Made by a program: the position numbers and the translations under genes. This document shows positions 34,081 through 49,000 of a stretch of 64,000 bases of DNA, piece by piece; positions within the stretch are counted from its first letter, which is position 1; each line of letters starts with the position of its first letter. Source of the stretch: Paracyclopina nana (Eukaryota > Arthropoda > Copepoda > Cyclopoida > Cyclopettidae); NCBI GenBank assembly GCA_019096065.1, contig JAGUCH010000006.1, positions 5,042,001 to 5,106,000 of the forward strand, read 5' to 3'. The notes beneath the pieces were generated by a model that was not told the DNA's origin, made no database searches, and saw nothing but the letters and a program-made list of their open reading frames with translations.

Positions 34081-37000
34081 CTGAAACAATCAAATGTTGT
34101 TATAAAACAATGAAATACTATTTAAAATTTTATTAACGTACTGCATCCAGTCTTGGGATCACCAGTGAAGCCCTGGACACATTGGCAGTTGCACACGTGG
34201 TTGAAAGGAGTGCCAAAAGCATTGGGGCCACAAGGATCCCTGACGCAGGGATCGGCACAAGTCAAGTTCCTGGCTTCGCAATACTTGGTCGTATGGCAGT
34301 CCGGATCCACTCTGCAATCCGGAATATCCACGCAAATGCCCAGCTCGTTCAGTTCTTGTCCAGGTGGGCAAACACATTTGCCCGCAATGACGTCCAAGAC
34401 AAGTCCTCTGGAGCTGTCGCACACGCACTTCCCTTGAGCATCAATCACAAATCCAAGTTCCTTGGGGCAGGGCACACAATTGCCCTTGTCGTCAAAAGCA
34501 TATCCTGGAGGACACACACAGTTCTCATTTTCATCCAGGATGAGTCCCTTGCCAGGCGGGCAAGTCTTGACAGGTGTACATTGGATGGAAGCATCTCCTT
34601 CATAGCCTTCGATGCAAGTGCAGGTCATGGTTCTCACAGGCAGAGTATCAAGAACGGCGCACACCGCATTGATTCCGCAAGGCTCAGCCAAGGAGCAAGG
34701 ATTCTGGCACTGACCTCCAATGCAAGCAGTTTGCGATGGGCATTCGCTATCTGTCCTGCATCCAATCTCAGCCTTCACACATGCAGTTCCTCGGTCTCCC
34801 TGGAATCCAGCAGGGCAGGTGCAGTCCACGTTGTGGTTGAACACCTTACATTCTGCAGTGTTCTCGCAGGGATTCTCGATGGCACAGGGATCCTGGCAAA
34901 TCTTGTTGATGCAGGCCTTTTCAGGTGGGCACTCCGAATTGGCAGTACATTCAACATTTGTGCAAGTCACATAGGGGTCACCATCCAATCCGACTGGGCA
35001 GGTGCAAATTGGCTTGTGAGCTATGCCTGTACAATCCGCGTTGCCTCCACAGGGCAGGCCTTCAGGGCCGCACACTGGTGTGCACTCTCCATTCCTGCAT
35101 GCATGGCTTTCTTTGCACTCGCTGTCAGCCTGGCATCCCAGGATAACACAAGCAACTTCAGGGTCACCATAGTAGCCTGGTTCGCAAATACACACTGGTC
35201 TGTGGTTCGTGATGTCGCATTTGGCATTCAGGCCGCAGCCACAGGGGTCCCTGCAGACTGCATTGATGCAGGCAGTTTGGTCGTTGCACTCGTCGTCCCT
35301 TTCGCAGCCTGACACAATCGGCGGCAGGGTTCTGCAGCCTCCCTTGTCATCAGTGATGTAGCCTTCAGGGCAGATACACACCATCGTACGTATGGGCATT
35401 GAGTCTGCCAGCCTACAAGTGGCTGGTGCCACACACGGTGACAGGGTAACGCAAGGATTGATGCATTTCTCGTCAAGACACACTTGGTCAGTGGGGCAAT
35501 CCTTGTCTTCGACACATTCAGGCTCAGCAAAGGGCACACAGGCCCTGTAAGGATCCCCAGTGTAGCCAAATCTGCACCGACACTGTGCGAGATGTTGGCT
35601 TACCAGACAGTCTGCATTCGTTCCACATGGGTTATTGGTCAGGCAGGGATTGACACAGTCCCTGTTTTGGCAGGCTCGATCCAGTGGGCATTCTGGGTCG
35701 GTTCTGCAACCAATGGCAATGCATCCAACGAAAGGATCTCCTTCGAAGCCTTCATTGCATCTGCAGTTGGCCACGTGACTTTGTGGGAAGCAAACAGCAT
35801 TTGATCCACAAGGATCATTGATCAGGCAGGGATTGATACAGTTTCCTTGGACGCAGGTCTCTCCGTCCAGGCATTCACTGTCTGACTGGCATCCAGGGTC
35901 AAGGCAAGCAATTTGAGGGTTGCCAATCTTGCCTTCGGGGCACTTGCAAATCGGCCGATGTCCAGACAAGAAGCATTCGGCTCCTTTTCCGCAGTCGCAC
36001 GGATTCATGCAAATCCTGTTGACACAGGCTTCATTGGTGCCACACTCGTCATCCCTGATACATCCGGGTGGATTGTCAATTTCCAGGGGCACACAGCTGC
36101 GGTCTGTGTCAGGGATCCAGCCAGTTCTGCATGAGCAAATCATGGTCCTGAAGGGCACAGTGTCGACAACTGAGCAAACTGCCGAGACATCACAGGGACT
36201 CAGTTCATAGCAGGGATTCTGGCAGGTGTTGGTCAAGCAGGCTCTTCCTGAGGGACAGTCAGAGTCGACTTCACATTCCACTTCAGCCAAGTCAGGGATA
36301 GGGTCCAGTTTTGGTGAGCAGAGCACCAGGGGATCGCCAACGTATCCTGGTGGGCAGGTACAGGATGCGTCATGATTGATCACCCTGCAAATGGCAGTAG
36401 GAGCGCAAACGTTCTCTAGCAGGCAGGGATCAAGGCACTGGTTTTGAATACAAGCTTTGGTGGTAGCACAGTCCCTGTTGACGAAGCACTCAACTGTCTC
36501 ACAGTGCTCATAGGGGTTGCCAACGAGGCCTGCAGGGCAAATACATCTGGCAGCATGGTTCTGTGCCTCGCAAATGGCGTTGGAAGCACAAGGATTGGCC
36601 AATAGGCAAGGATTGATGCACTTGTTGCGATGGCAAACTTGGTCAGTTCTACAATCAGGATCAACTTGGCACTCCACTAAAGTGAAAAAAGAAAGTATCA
36701 TTGCTTGTTTTGAGGTTATCATGAACATGCACACGTATTTCTAAAAAAATTGGATCTGAGATTTTAAGAATAGTGATGAACTTTGGGAAGTTACCAAAAA
36801 CATTATTTGCTAAAACACCTAATCAATTTTTCGTGAGAATGCTTACGTTTTTGACATTCAATTTCTGGGTTTCCTGAATATCCTGGTGGGCAGAAGCAAA
36901 GAGGTTTGTGGTTGAAAACCTTGCACTCTGCATTTATGCCACAGTTGCAGGGATCAACACAAAGAGTGTTATGACAGGCCTTGTCAGTTGGACACTCATC

Positions 37001-40000
37001 ATCATGTTGACAGCCGACGGTAACTGGTTGTGCTGAAAGAAGGATGAAAAATAAGCAATGCTTAGCAGATCCTAAAGCAGCACTGAAAACACAAAAATGA
37101 TGACATAACCCAAAACAAAAAGCTTCATCCAATGAGAGTTGGATGCAAAAAAATGAAACACATCAGCTGAAAAAAAGACGGCAATTAACCCAGTGTATAT
37201 CTTCTTGTTTTGTCTTACGTGGAAGCTCGCATTTAATTTGAGGATCTCCAAAGTAGCCTGCTGGGCAAGCACATTTGGCTGTATGGTGGATAACTTTGCA
37301 AAAAGCGTTAGGTGCACATGGGTCGAGCACAGCACATGGGTTGCGGCATGCTTGATTCAAGCAGGCAGCATAATCAGGGCATTCCAGGTCACTACTACAT
37401 CCAACAATCACATCTATGGGTGCTGGTGTAACTGCAAAAAGGCAACAGGCAATGCACAATCAAAGCAGTATTAGCAAGCAAAAAGCACTTACTTGGGTAA
37501 CATGCAACTCTAGCATCTCCTGTGTAATTGGGAGGGCAAGTGCAAGTGGTTGTGTGATCTCTAGACGTGCAAATCGCATTTGTGCCACATTGTTCAACTC
37601 TACATGCGTCCAAGCAAGTGCCCGAGTGGCACTGCTCAGTTGTTCGGCAATCAGGATGCCTCTGACATTGGGTGACACCAGTCACTAAAAAAGCAAGGAT
37701 ATTTGTTCAGCTTCATTCTCGCAGACACCTACTTAACATCATAATACCTTGGACACATTCACCATTATTGCCAATGAGAAAGCCATCAGGGCAAACGCAA
37801 GCCATGGTTCTAAAGGGTAGGGAGTTCTCAACAACACATTGTTGCCCAGCTCTGCAAGGATTGTTTAACTGGCAAGGGTTTTGACAACGATCACCCAAGC
37901 AAGCCAATAATGATGGACAATCTCTATCAGCTCGGCATTCTGGTTCCTCAGATATTACAGCTAAAAGCCCACAAAGTAGCGTTTAGCGTTTTACGTGAGA
38001 TAAATGTAATGATGTGCTTACGCTCAATGCATGCTGCTAGGCCATCACCCTTCAGGGGAAACTTGCAAGTGCAAATTTCTGTGTGATCTCTTGCAGTGCA
38101 TTCTGCCCCAACAGCACAATTACCAGGCCTGCATAAAGGCTGACATTCCTTTCGGGTAAAGCCATTTCCAGGAACAAAATCACACTTTTCATTTGTAGCA
38201 CAATCAGTGTGGCTGCTGCAACCAGCCTCAACGCAAGCAATAATTGGATTGCCTTGGAGGCCGGGTGGACAGACACATATTGCAGCATGAAAGTCCACCT
38301 CACACCTCGCCCTTGAGCCACAAATAGTGCTCATACAAGGATTAACACATTCTTGTGATTTGCAGGCTTTGTCCAAAGGACAGTCTCGATCAACCTGACA
38401 TTCATCTGGAGAAAAGAAACCATTGACAATACTATGACAAAGCCAGAAAGAATTATCAACATACATTGGTAACATTCTCTGTAGGGATCACCAGCCCAAT
38501 TACTAGGGCACCTGCACACTGGTCTATGTCCAGTTGTTTGGCAAAGTGCATTTTTGCCACACGGATCCTCAACAGAGCAAGGGTCAAGGCATTGGTTCTG
38601 AATACATGCCTTGTTGTCGGGGCAATCTGTGTCAAACTGGCATTCTCCTTGTTTAACTATTTCAGAATTCTTTGGAAAAAATGTCTAACATAAATAATTA
38701 CAACTTCTTACTTGGAATACATAGACTGTAAGGATCACCAGTAAAACCAGGTGGGCATTTACAAGTTGACTGGTGATTGTTTGCAACACATTCAGCAGTA
38801 GAACTGCATGGACTATCAAAGGCGCAAGGATTGACACAAGCTCGATTTCTGCAGGCTTGAGTGAATGGGCACTCATTATCACTAGAGCAACCAACTTCAA
38901 CAGGTGCAGCTATTAACAGATAACAGATACACTCAAAAAACCTTTAAACATGTACCGAAAATTAATATACCAATTTGTTCACATCTTTCCCGTCCATTTC
39001 CAGTAAAACCGTCAAAGCAAACACAGCTCATAGTTCTTGTTGGTGTTGTGGAGTGAACTCTACAATTTGCATTAGCTACACATGGTCTTAGGGTTGAACA
39101 AGGGTCAACACAGCGATTTCTTCCCCCCTCTTGGTAACAAATCTCAAGCGCAGGGCAATCTATATCTACCCTACAATCCTGCTCTTCAATGACTGGCTCA
39201 GGTACTAATGAAGAGAACAAATGCAGATGGCAGCAAATAAGTAATCAAAAAATAAATTATTACTTGGCTTGCATCCTTCAAAATATGGATCACCGGTAAA
39301 TCCTGGCCTGCATGTGCAAATACCTCTGTGGTTTCTTGCCTCACAGTCAGCATTTGAAGCACACTGACATGGATCTACACACCTTTCACTTCTGCAAGCC
39401 AATGTTGTGGGGCATTCTGGGTCAGTCAAACACTCATATGGCCTACACTCAACATAGGGATTGCCTTTGTGGCCAGGTGGACACTCACACTTTGCAAAGT
39501 GCCGGTTAACAGAGCAAAGAGCTTTGATACCACACTGTTCAAATGGGCAAGGGTCTTGACATTCTCTCTGAATGCATGCTTGAGTAAGAGGGCATTCATC
39601 ATTGCTTTTACACCCAGCTGATAAAAAAATTAGTAGAACTATGGTATTTTCTTGCCTAATATTCATAGTCTTACGTTCTTCGCAAATTCTATAAGGATCT
39701 CCAATAAACCCAGGGTTGCAAATACAAGTAGCTCTATGTCTTGATGCTTTGCACTCAGCGTTAATTCCACAAGCACTAGTAAAGCAAGGGTTTTGGCAAG
39801 TCTCTCTTATGCATGCTAGGTGGTCAGGGCATTCAGGATCAGAAGTACATTCAGGCTTTGGTGCTGAAAAAAATTAACAGATCTGCAATAATGACATTTA
39901 AGTAAATTGATGCAAAAATCATAAAAGGATTACATAATTTCACAAACAAGACCTAGATCTAACAACAAAAGCCACTTACGAAGTTTACAATCTGTCTGTG

Positions 40001-43000
40001 GTGAACCGATGTAACCATCAGGACAAGTACAAACAGGCTCATGCTTGACAACCTTACAATAAGCAGTAGGAGCACAAGGCTGGTCTACAGCACAAGGATT
40101 AATGCAGGCAGTATTTCTACATGCACTATGGTCAGGGCAATCATCATTTCTTGCACAACCAACAAGCACTGGCTCAATAATGTTGTGAGGGACTAAAGAA
40201 AACATTTTTACCGAGAAAATCATAAATAAATTGAGGACTTACTCAGGCTGCATGCATGCTTTCCATTCCCTGTGTAACCAGAAATACAAGTGCACTCAAT
40301 GTCATGCTGAGTAGTGGTACAAACAGCAAATGGAGCACACTTGAATACCAAACATGCATTTACACAAGTTCCAGTATGGCAAACTTCACTTTGCCTACAA
40401 TCTTCATTGTGAGTGCATTCATTCTGAGCCTCACCTTCAAAACAACAGTTAATGCAACAAAAGAAAACAGGAAACAAATAACTTTCATGATATACCTTTT
40501 ATGCATTCACCATTATTGCCATATATCAAGCCTGATGGGCATTCACATGCAACACTCCTAAGAGAATCTCTTGCATCTTTAACAACACATTTTTGAGACC
40601 CAGTGCAAGGATTGCTGACAAGACAAGGATTTTGACATTTTTCATTCATGCAAGTCATCATGGAGGGACAATCCCTGTCAATCCTGCACTCAGGTTCATC
40701 AGCAATGATTTCTAAAATACCCAAAAGTTTACAATCAGCCAAGTTGACAAGTGTAGTCTACTTAAACTTACGCTCGACACATGCAGCATAGCCATCTCCC
40801 TTCAGAGGAAATCTGCATGTGCAAGTCTCTTGGTGATCCCTTGCAGAGCAATCAGCACCCTTGGCACAGTTCCCAGGGTTACAGAGCGGCTGGCATTCTT
40901 TGCGAGTAAACCCACTCCCAGGGATAAAGTCACATTTTTCATTTGTAGCACAATCTGTGTGACTGCTGCAACCAGCCTCAATGCAAGCAATGATTGGATT
41001 GCCTTGAAGGCCAGGAGGACATACACAAATAGCTGTGTGAAAGTCCACCTCACAAAGGGCCCTGGAGCCACACAGTGTAGACAAACAAGGATCAACACAC
41101 TCCTGAGACTTGCAAGCTTTGTCCAATGGACAATCTCGGTCAACCTGGCACTCATCTACAATCAAGATAGAGAAGCTCACAACTTGTTGAAACCCCTACT
41201 TATTGCTGCAAAACCTACATTGAAAGCACTCTCTGTGAGGATCGCCAGCCCAGCCACTTGGACACCTACAAACTGGTCTATGGCCTGTTGTTTGGCAGAG
41301 TGCATTTTTGCCACATGGATTGTCAATGGCACAAGGATCTAAGCACTGATTCTGAATACAAGCTTTGTTGTCAGCACACTCTGAATCAAGTTGGCATTCA
41401 CCTTGCTTGACTGAAATTACCAGAATAGGTTTTGATCAAAGTTCTAATAACATCTAATCCATATTATTCTTTGCTCTTACTTGCTACACAAAGGCTGTAT
41501 GGATCACCTGTCAAGCCAGGTGGACATTTACATTCTGCTTTGTGATTGTTTGCAGAGCACTCAGCAGTTGAGCTACATGGACTGTCATAAGCACAGGGAT
41601 TGACACAAGCTCGATTTCTGCAAGCTTGAGTAAATGGACATTCAGCATCACTGGAGCATCCAACCTCAACAGGAGCCGCTAACAAAAGGGAAAGAAACTA
41701 TGAAATGACTTCAATTTACCCCTACACATCAAAAGCTTACGTATTAGATCGCATCTTTCTCTTCCATTGCCAGTGTACCCATCAAAGCACACACAACTCA
41801 TGGTGCGAGTTGGTGTAGTGGAGTGCACCCTGCAGTTAGCATTTGCAACACAAGGCCGCAAAGTAGAGCAAGGGTCCACACATCGATTTCTACCACCTTC
41901 TTGATAGCAAATCTCTAAAGCTGGGCAATCTACATCAATCCTACAGTCTTGCTCCTCAACCACTGGCTCAGGAACTATGAAACAAGGGTTTTACTGGGGG
42001 CAAGCTGATTTTCAGAACATTTCAAAATGCTTACTTGGTTTGCACCCCTCCAAGTATGGATCACCAGTGAATCCTGGCCTACATGTGCAAATGCCTCTGT
42101 GATTTCTGGCCTCACAGTCAGCATTTGTAGCACACTGGCATGGATCTACACACTTTTCATTTCTACAAGCTAATGTAGTGGGGCATTCAGGGTCTGTCAA
42201 ACACTCATATGGCCTACACTCAATATAAGGACTGCCCTTGTGTCCTGGAGGACACTGGCACCTAGCAAAATGATTGCTAACAGAGCAAAGGGCTTTAATG
42301 CCACATTGCTCATATGGACAAGGATCCTGGCATTCCCTTTGTATGCATGCTTGTGTGAGCGGGCATTCATCATTACTTTTGCACCCAGCTAGAAAAAGTT
42401 TAACACTTTGTCAACATGGCTGATCTGATATTAAGCATTTGTGTCCTTACGCTCTTCACATATTCTGTAAGGATCTCCAATGTAGCCTGGGTTGCAGACA
42501 CAAGTTGCCCTGTGTCGAGATACTTGGCATTCTGCATTGACTCCACACGTGCTAGTGAAGCATGGATTTTGACATTTTTCTCTTATGCATGCAAGATGGT
42601 CTGGGCATTCAGGGTCTGTAACACATTCAGGTCTAGGGGCTGAAAAATAAATATTAGTCAATGCAAAGCAATCATTGCTAAAAGCATACGCAAAGTGCAA
42701 GCAACTTGTGGATCTCCAATGTATCCATCAGGGCATGAACAGACAGCTTTGTGATTCAATGCTTTGCAAATAGCAGAAGTCGAACATGGGTCACTTTTCC
42801 CACAAGGATTCAGACATAGTCTGTTGTAGCATGCTGCATAATCTGGGCACTCATAATCAGAATCGCAACCAGCAGTAACAGGTGAGACAGTGGCAGGTGC
42901 AACTAGTAAAAACATTATGTCACATAACATTTAACAATAAGTGAATTGATAAAACTCACATGGATAGCATGCAACATCTGGATTACCACTATAATCATCA

Positions 43001-46000
43001 TTGCACATGCAAATGCTATTATGGTTGCTGGCAATGCATTTAGCAAAGGTTCCACACGATTTTTTAATACATGCATTAGCACAGCTCCCAATGTGGCAGA
43101 TTTCAGAATTGCCACAGTCCAAATCAGAAATGCACTCAGGCACAGCTTGAACTATATGAAATAATGGAATATAATAAGCTAGATGCAAAAAACACTGTGT
43201 ATTAATTTAGCATTTTCATGTAGAAAGCTTTTTAGTTATTAACTGAAAAGGCAAAAAAGGTCTTAGATGTTATTGGGATCCCAATAATTCAGAAGTTAGT
43301 GTTGTTCTCAAAATTCAGAAGCTCTGTTAATACATGTTTTTAACTAACTCATAAGAAAGCTTTCTAAGCAAAGAAAAATGTTTCAAATAAAGAAATTAAT
43401 AAAATCCATGATTTTGGCAAATCACAGAGCCAAATTTCAGACTCCCATAAACTAAGCTATTAGATTAGTGATGAAACGAGCTTAAGCTTGGCTTGAAAGC
43501 TTGAAACAAAACCAAGGTTGAGCTAAAAATGCAAAATGCTGGGGATGGCTTGAACCAAAATTTTGAAAAGCTTGACACCAAAAATTATAAATGGGGATGC
43601 CTCACAATCAGCATTTAGCGCATGGGATTTCTCCACATGTGCATTAGGTCAGTAGCAAGGCTGCAACAGCAGCTCGCAAGTTGGAATCTCTCAAACACCC
43701 TTCAAAAAGCTTTCAGCGTGAAAAAGCTAAAAATTTCAGGCTCATTCAATCACTAAGTCAGATAAAAACCTGAAAAATTATGTAAGAAAAAAGTACAAAA
43801 AAATAGTCAAATTGCAAACAGAGCATGAGAAATAAACTGAAGTGAAAAGGAGCTTTAAATGCACTTCAATTTAAATTAAAAAGTGTGTCAACCCATTTTG
43901 ATTCAGCGCAAGGCATTTCTCTGCAGATGCAGTTTCTTTTTTTTTGCAAAATTGCTCTAACATAGGCTGTGGCCTTCTTTAAAGGTCATTTGTTTGATAT
44001 AAACTTCAGTAATGTACTAAGATAAGTCAGCTTAGTGAAAAAGATCAGTCTAAGAATATATTTTGGTCATGATTTAAAGTTGAAAATTTCAATTAGAGAC
44101 TGCTTCTTTAAGAAGGTCTTTTTGGAGGCAATGCACCCAGCAAAAAATGAACTGCTTATTTCAAAAAGGCCTGCTATGAAGACTGCACAATGGGTTTCCA
44201 AACTAAGCACAAAATTTGCCACACAAACTTCAAAAAAAGTAATAAACACTTTTTTGCCTTATTTACTTGCTTATGCTTTAATGAATTTGTGGAGAAAATA
44301 TGTGCACCAAATCGATATTTAGTGACTCACTCTTCCAAGTTAAAATACGCCCACATGAAAATGCTGGATTTAAAAATACCATGTTAGCAGAAATTAATAA
44401 AAAAATACATGAAAATTAAAAATTCAAATACTATGTCCACTCAATTATTCAAGGAAACAAAAGTATTGTATTGTAAAATTTACAAGATAATTTGAATACC
44501 TTGATTGCAAATTCCATTTTCACCAAAAATGTAACCGATGGGACAAACACATGCAACACTCTTAAAGGAAGTTCCAGAATCAGTAACAATACATTTTTGA
44601 GATCCAATGCAAGGATTGCTGACAAGACAAGGATTTTGACATTTTTCGTTCATGCAAGTCATCATGGAGGGACAATCCCTGTCAATCCTGCACTCAGGTT
44701 CATCAGCAATGATTTCTAAAATACCCAAAAGTTTACAATCAGCCAAGTTGACAAGTGTAGTCTACTTAAACTTACGCTCGACACATGCAGCATAGCCATC
44801 TCCCTTCAGAGGAAATCTGCATGTGCAAGTCTCTTGGTGATCCCTTGCAGAGCAATCAGCACCCTTGGCACAGTTCCCAGGGTTACAGAGCGGCTGGCAT
44901 TCTTTGCGAGTAAACCCACTCCCAGGGATAAAGTCACATTTTTCATTTGTAACACAATCTGTGTGACTGCTGCAACCAGCCTCAATGCAAGCAATGATTG
45001 GATTGCCTTGAAGGCCAGGAGGACATACACAAATAGCTGTGTGAAAGTCCACCTCACAAAGGGCCCTGGAGCCACACAGTGTAGACAAACAAGGATCAAC
45101 ACACTCCTGAGACTTGCAAGCTTTGTCCAATGGACAATCTCGGTCAACCTGGCACTCATCTACAATCAAGATAGAGAAGCTCACAACTTGTTGAAACCCC
45201 TACTTATTGCTGCAAAACCTACATTGAAAGCACTCTCTGTGAGGATCGCCAGCCCAGCCACTTGGACACCTACAAACTGGTCTATGGCCTGTTGTTTGGC
45301 AGAGTGCATTTTTGCCACATGGATTGTCAATGGCACAAGGATCTAAGCACTGATTCTGAATACAAGCTTTGTTGTCAGCACACTCTGAATCAAGTTGGCA
45401 TTCACCTTGCTTGACTGAAATTACCAGAATAGGTTTTGATCAAAGTTCTAATAACATCTAATCCATATTATTCTTTGCTCTTACTTGCTACACAAAGGCT
45501 GTATGGATCACCTGTCAAGCCAGGTGGGCATTTACATTCTGCTTTGTGATTGTTTGCAGAGCACTCAGCAGTTGAGCTACATGGACTGTCATAAGCACAG
45601 GGATTGACACAAGCTCGATTTCTGCAAGCTTGAGTAAATGGACATTCAGCATCACTGGAGCATCCAACCTCAACAGGAGCCGCTAACAAAAGGGAAAGAA
45701 ACTATGAAATGACTTCAATTTACCCCTACACATCAAAAGCTTACGTATTAGATCGCATCTTTCTCTTCCATTGCCAGTGTACCCATCAAAGCAAACACAA
45801 CTCATGGTGCGAGTTGGTGTAGTGGAGTGCACCCTGCAGTTAGCATTTGCAACACAAGGCCGCAAAGTAGAGCAAGGGTCCACACATCGATTTCTACCAC
45901 CTTCTTGATAGCAAATCTCTAAAGCTGGGCAATCTACATCAATCCTACAGTCTTGCTCCTCAACCACTGGCTCAGGAACTATGAAACAAGGGTTTTACTG

Positions 46001-49000
46001 GGGGCAAGCTGATTTTCAGAACATTTCAAAATGCTTACTTGGTTTGCACCCCTCCAAGTATGGATCACCAGTGAATCCTGGCCTACATGTGCAAATGCCT
46101 CTGTGATTTCTGGCCTCACAGTCAGCATTTGTAGCACACTGGCATGGATCTATACACTTTTCATTTCTACAAGCTAATGTAGTGGGGCATTCAGGGTCTG
46201 TCAAACACTCATATGGCCTACACTCAATATAAGGACTGCCCTTGTGTCCTGGAGGACACTGGCACCTAGCAAAATGATTGCTAACAGAGCAAAGGGCTTT
46301 AATGCCACATTGCTCATATGGACAAGGATCCTGGCATTCCCTTTGTATGCATGCTTGTGTGAGCGGGCATTCATCATTACTTTTGCACCCAGCTAGAAAA
46401 AGTTTAACACTTTGTCAACATGGCTGATCTGATATTAAGCATTTGTGTCCTTACGCTCTTCACATATTCTGTAAGGATCTCCAATGTAGCCTGGGTTGCA
46501 GACACAAGTTGCCCTGTGTCGAGTTACTTGGCATTCTGCATTGACTCCACACGTGCTAGTGAAGCATGGATTTTGACATTTTTCTCTTATGCATGCAAGA
46601 TGGTCTGGGCATTCAGAATCAAGCAAGCATTCTGGCCTTAAAGCTGAAATGAAGATTTGGATGTGGCATAATGTTTTTACAATGGAAATATAAGAACTTA
46701 AATTGCAATCTTAAATCTTGGACTAAAAAAATATGTTATTAAACATTACTTTTTAACACTATGGTTGACAAATAACACATTAGCCTCACATTGTCTGAAA
46801 ACTTACGCAAAGAACAAGATACTTCAGGACTTCCAATATAGCCATCAGGGCATGAACATACAGCCTCATGCTTTGTAACTTTACAAAATGCATTTGCAGC
46901 GCAGGGGTTATGTTCAGCACAGGGATTTAGACACTTTCTTGATTGACATGCAGAGTAATCGGGACAATCATTGTCATGGCTACAACCGCTCTCGATCGGT
47001 TCAGTTATAATTGGATCTGTTGCAAAAATGATATCAATAGAGCTCATAATTTCGATAGATGAAATCACACCTTGAAGGCATGCAATGTTTGGATTTCCAT
47101 TGTAACCTGGCAAGCATTCACATTCCCCTCTATGATATTTAGGCATGCAAATAGAGTTACTTCCACAGGGAACAGATTGGCATGCATTTATGCATGTTCC
47201 CTGAAAACATTTCTTGTCTTCAGAGCATTCAAAGTCAATGGTGCATTGAGGTTTGGCATCAACTGAAATAAAATAATTATCATGCACTAGATATAGAATG
47301 GCATTTAACATGCATACCACTTTCACAGGTTCCACCATAGCCAGCTAATGTTCCCAATGGGCAGACACATGCAACACTTTTGAAGGATGACAATGAGGAG
47401 GTTACAACACATTGTTGAGAACCAGTGCAAGGATTGCTTGCAATGCATGGGTTTTGACAAGTTTCTCTCAAGCAGGTCAGCAGTTGCGGACAATCTCTAT
47501 CAACCCTACATTCTGGTTCATCAGCTACTATTGCTGCAAAAACAGATGGGTCAATATGTGATGGAATCATTAAGTTTTTTATTTTGCCCTTACACTCAAC
47601 ACATGCTGCATAGCCATCTCCCTTCAGAGGAAATCTGCATGTGCAAGTCTCTTGGTGATCCCTTGCAGAGCAATCAGCACCCTTGGCACAGCTCCCAGGG
47701 TTACAGAGCGGCTGGCATTCTTTGCGAGTAAACCCACTCCCAGGGATAAAGTCACATCTTTCATTTGTAGCACAATCTGTGTGACTGCTGCAACCAGCCT
47801 CAATGCAAGCAATGATTGGATTGCCTTGAAGGCCAGGAGGACATACACAAATAGCTGTGTGAAAGTCCACCTCACAAAGGGCCCTGGAGCCACACAGTGT
47901 AGACAAACAAGGATCAACACACTCCTGAGACTTGCAAGCTTTGTCCAATGGACAATCTCGGTCAACCTGGCACTCATCTACAATCAAGATAGAGAAGCTC
48001 ACAACTTGTTGAAACCCCTACTTATTGCTGCAAAACCTACATTGAAAGCACTCTCTGTGAGGATCGCCAGCCCGGCCACTTGGACACCTACAAACTGGTC
48101 TATGGCCTGTTGTTTGGCAGAGTGCATTTTTGCCACATGGATTGTCAATGGCACAAGGATCTAAGCACTGATTCTGAATACAAGCTTTGTTGTCAGCACA
48201 CTCTGAATCAAGTTGGCATTCACCTTGCTTGACTGAAATTACCAGAATAGGTTTTGATCAAAGTTCTAATAACATCTAATCCATATTATTCTTTGCTCTT
48301 ACTTGCTACACAAAGGCTGTATGGATCACCTGTCAAGCCAGGTGGGCATTTACATTCTGCTTTGTGATTGTTTGCAGAGCACTCAGCAGTTGAGCTACAT
48401 GGACTGTCATAAGCACAGGGATTGACACAAGCTCGATTTCTGCAAGCTTGAGTAAATGGACATTCAGCATCACTGGAGCATCCAACCTCAACAGGAGCCG
48501 CTAACAAAAGGGAAAGAAACTATGAAATGACTTCAATTTACCCCTACACATCAAAAGCTTACGTATTAGATCGCATCTTTCTCTTCCATTGCCAGTGTAC
48601 CCATCAAAGCAAACACAACTCATGGTGCGAGTTGGTGTAGTGGAGTGCACCCTGCAGTTAGCATTTGCAACACAAGGCCGCAAAGTAGAGCAAGGGTCCA
48701 CACATCGATTTCTACCACCTTCTTGATAGCAAATCTCTAAAGCTGGGCAATCTACATCAATCCTACAGTCTTGCTCCTCAACCACTGGCTCAGGAACTAT
48801 GAAACAAGGGTTTTACTGGGGGCAAGCTGATTTTCAGAACATTTCAAAATGCTTACTTGGTTTGCACCCCTCCAAGTATGGATCACCAGTGAATCCTGGC
48901 CTACATGTGCAAATGCCTCTGTGATTTCTGGCCTCACAGTCAGCATTTGTAGCACACTGGCATGGATCTACACACTTTTCATTTCTACAAGCTAATGTAG

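Larger units (their letters stand above)
42690..46643 (-). repeat. dp: Supermodule copy 4, with an expanded intron
   Basis: Coding exons in order are 46643-46455 (a), 46392-46039 (b), 45978-45745 (c), 45682-45485 (d), 45414-45223 (e), 45159-44776 (f), 44715-44500 (g), 43151-42960 (h) and 42902-42690 (i). Exons a to most of g match copy 5 at an offset of 4,004 bases. The g-h intron is 1,348 bases here, against about 55 in the sister copies. Confidence 0.9.

Noticed and set aside
34182-35312. Open frame of 376 codons on the plus strand
   Set aside because: It is antisense to the large EGF exon. Repetitive cysteine codons on the minus strand leave few stops on the plus strand.
36740-43200. Many separate small EGF genes instead of one gene
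   Set aside because: Each short open frame is bounded by GT-AG sites in phase 1 and has no own start, promoter or stop before the splice site, so they are exons of one gene.
44035-44322. 95-codon frame in the expanded intron
   Set aside because: Lysine-rich with no recognisable motif, in AT-rich sequence; a chance frame is more likely.
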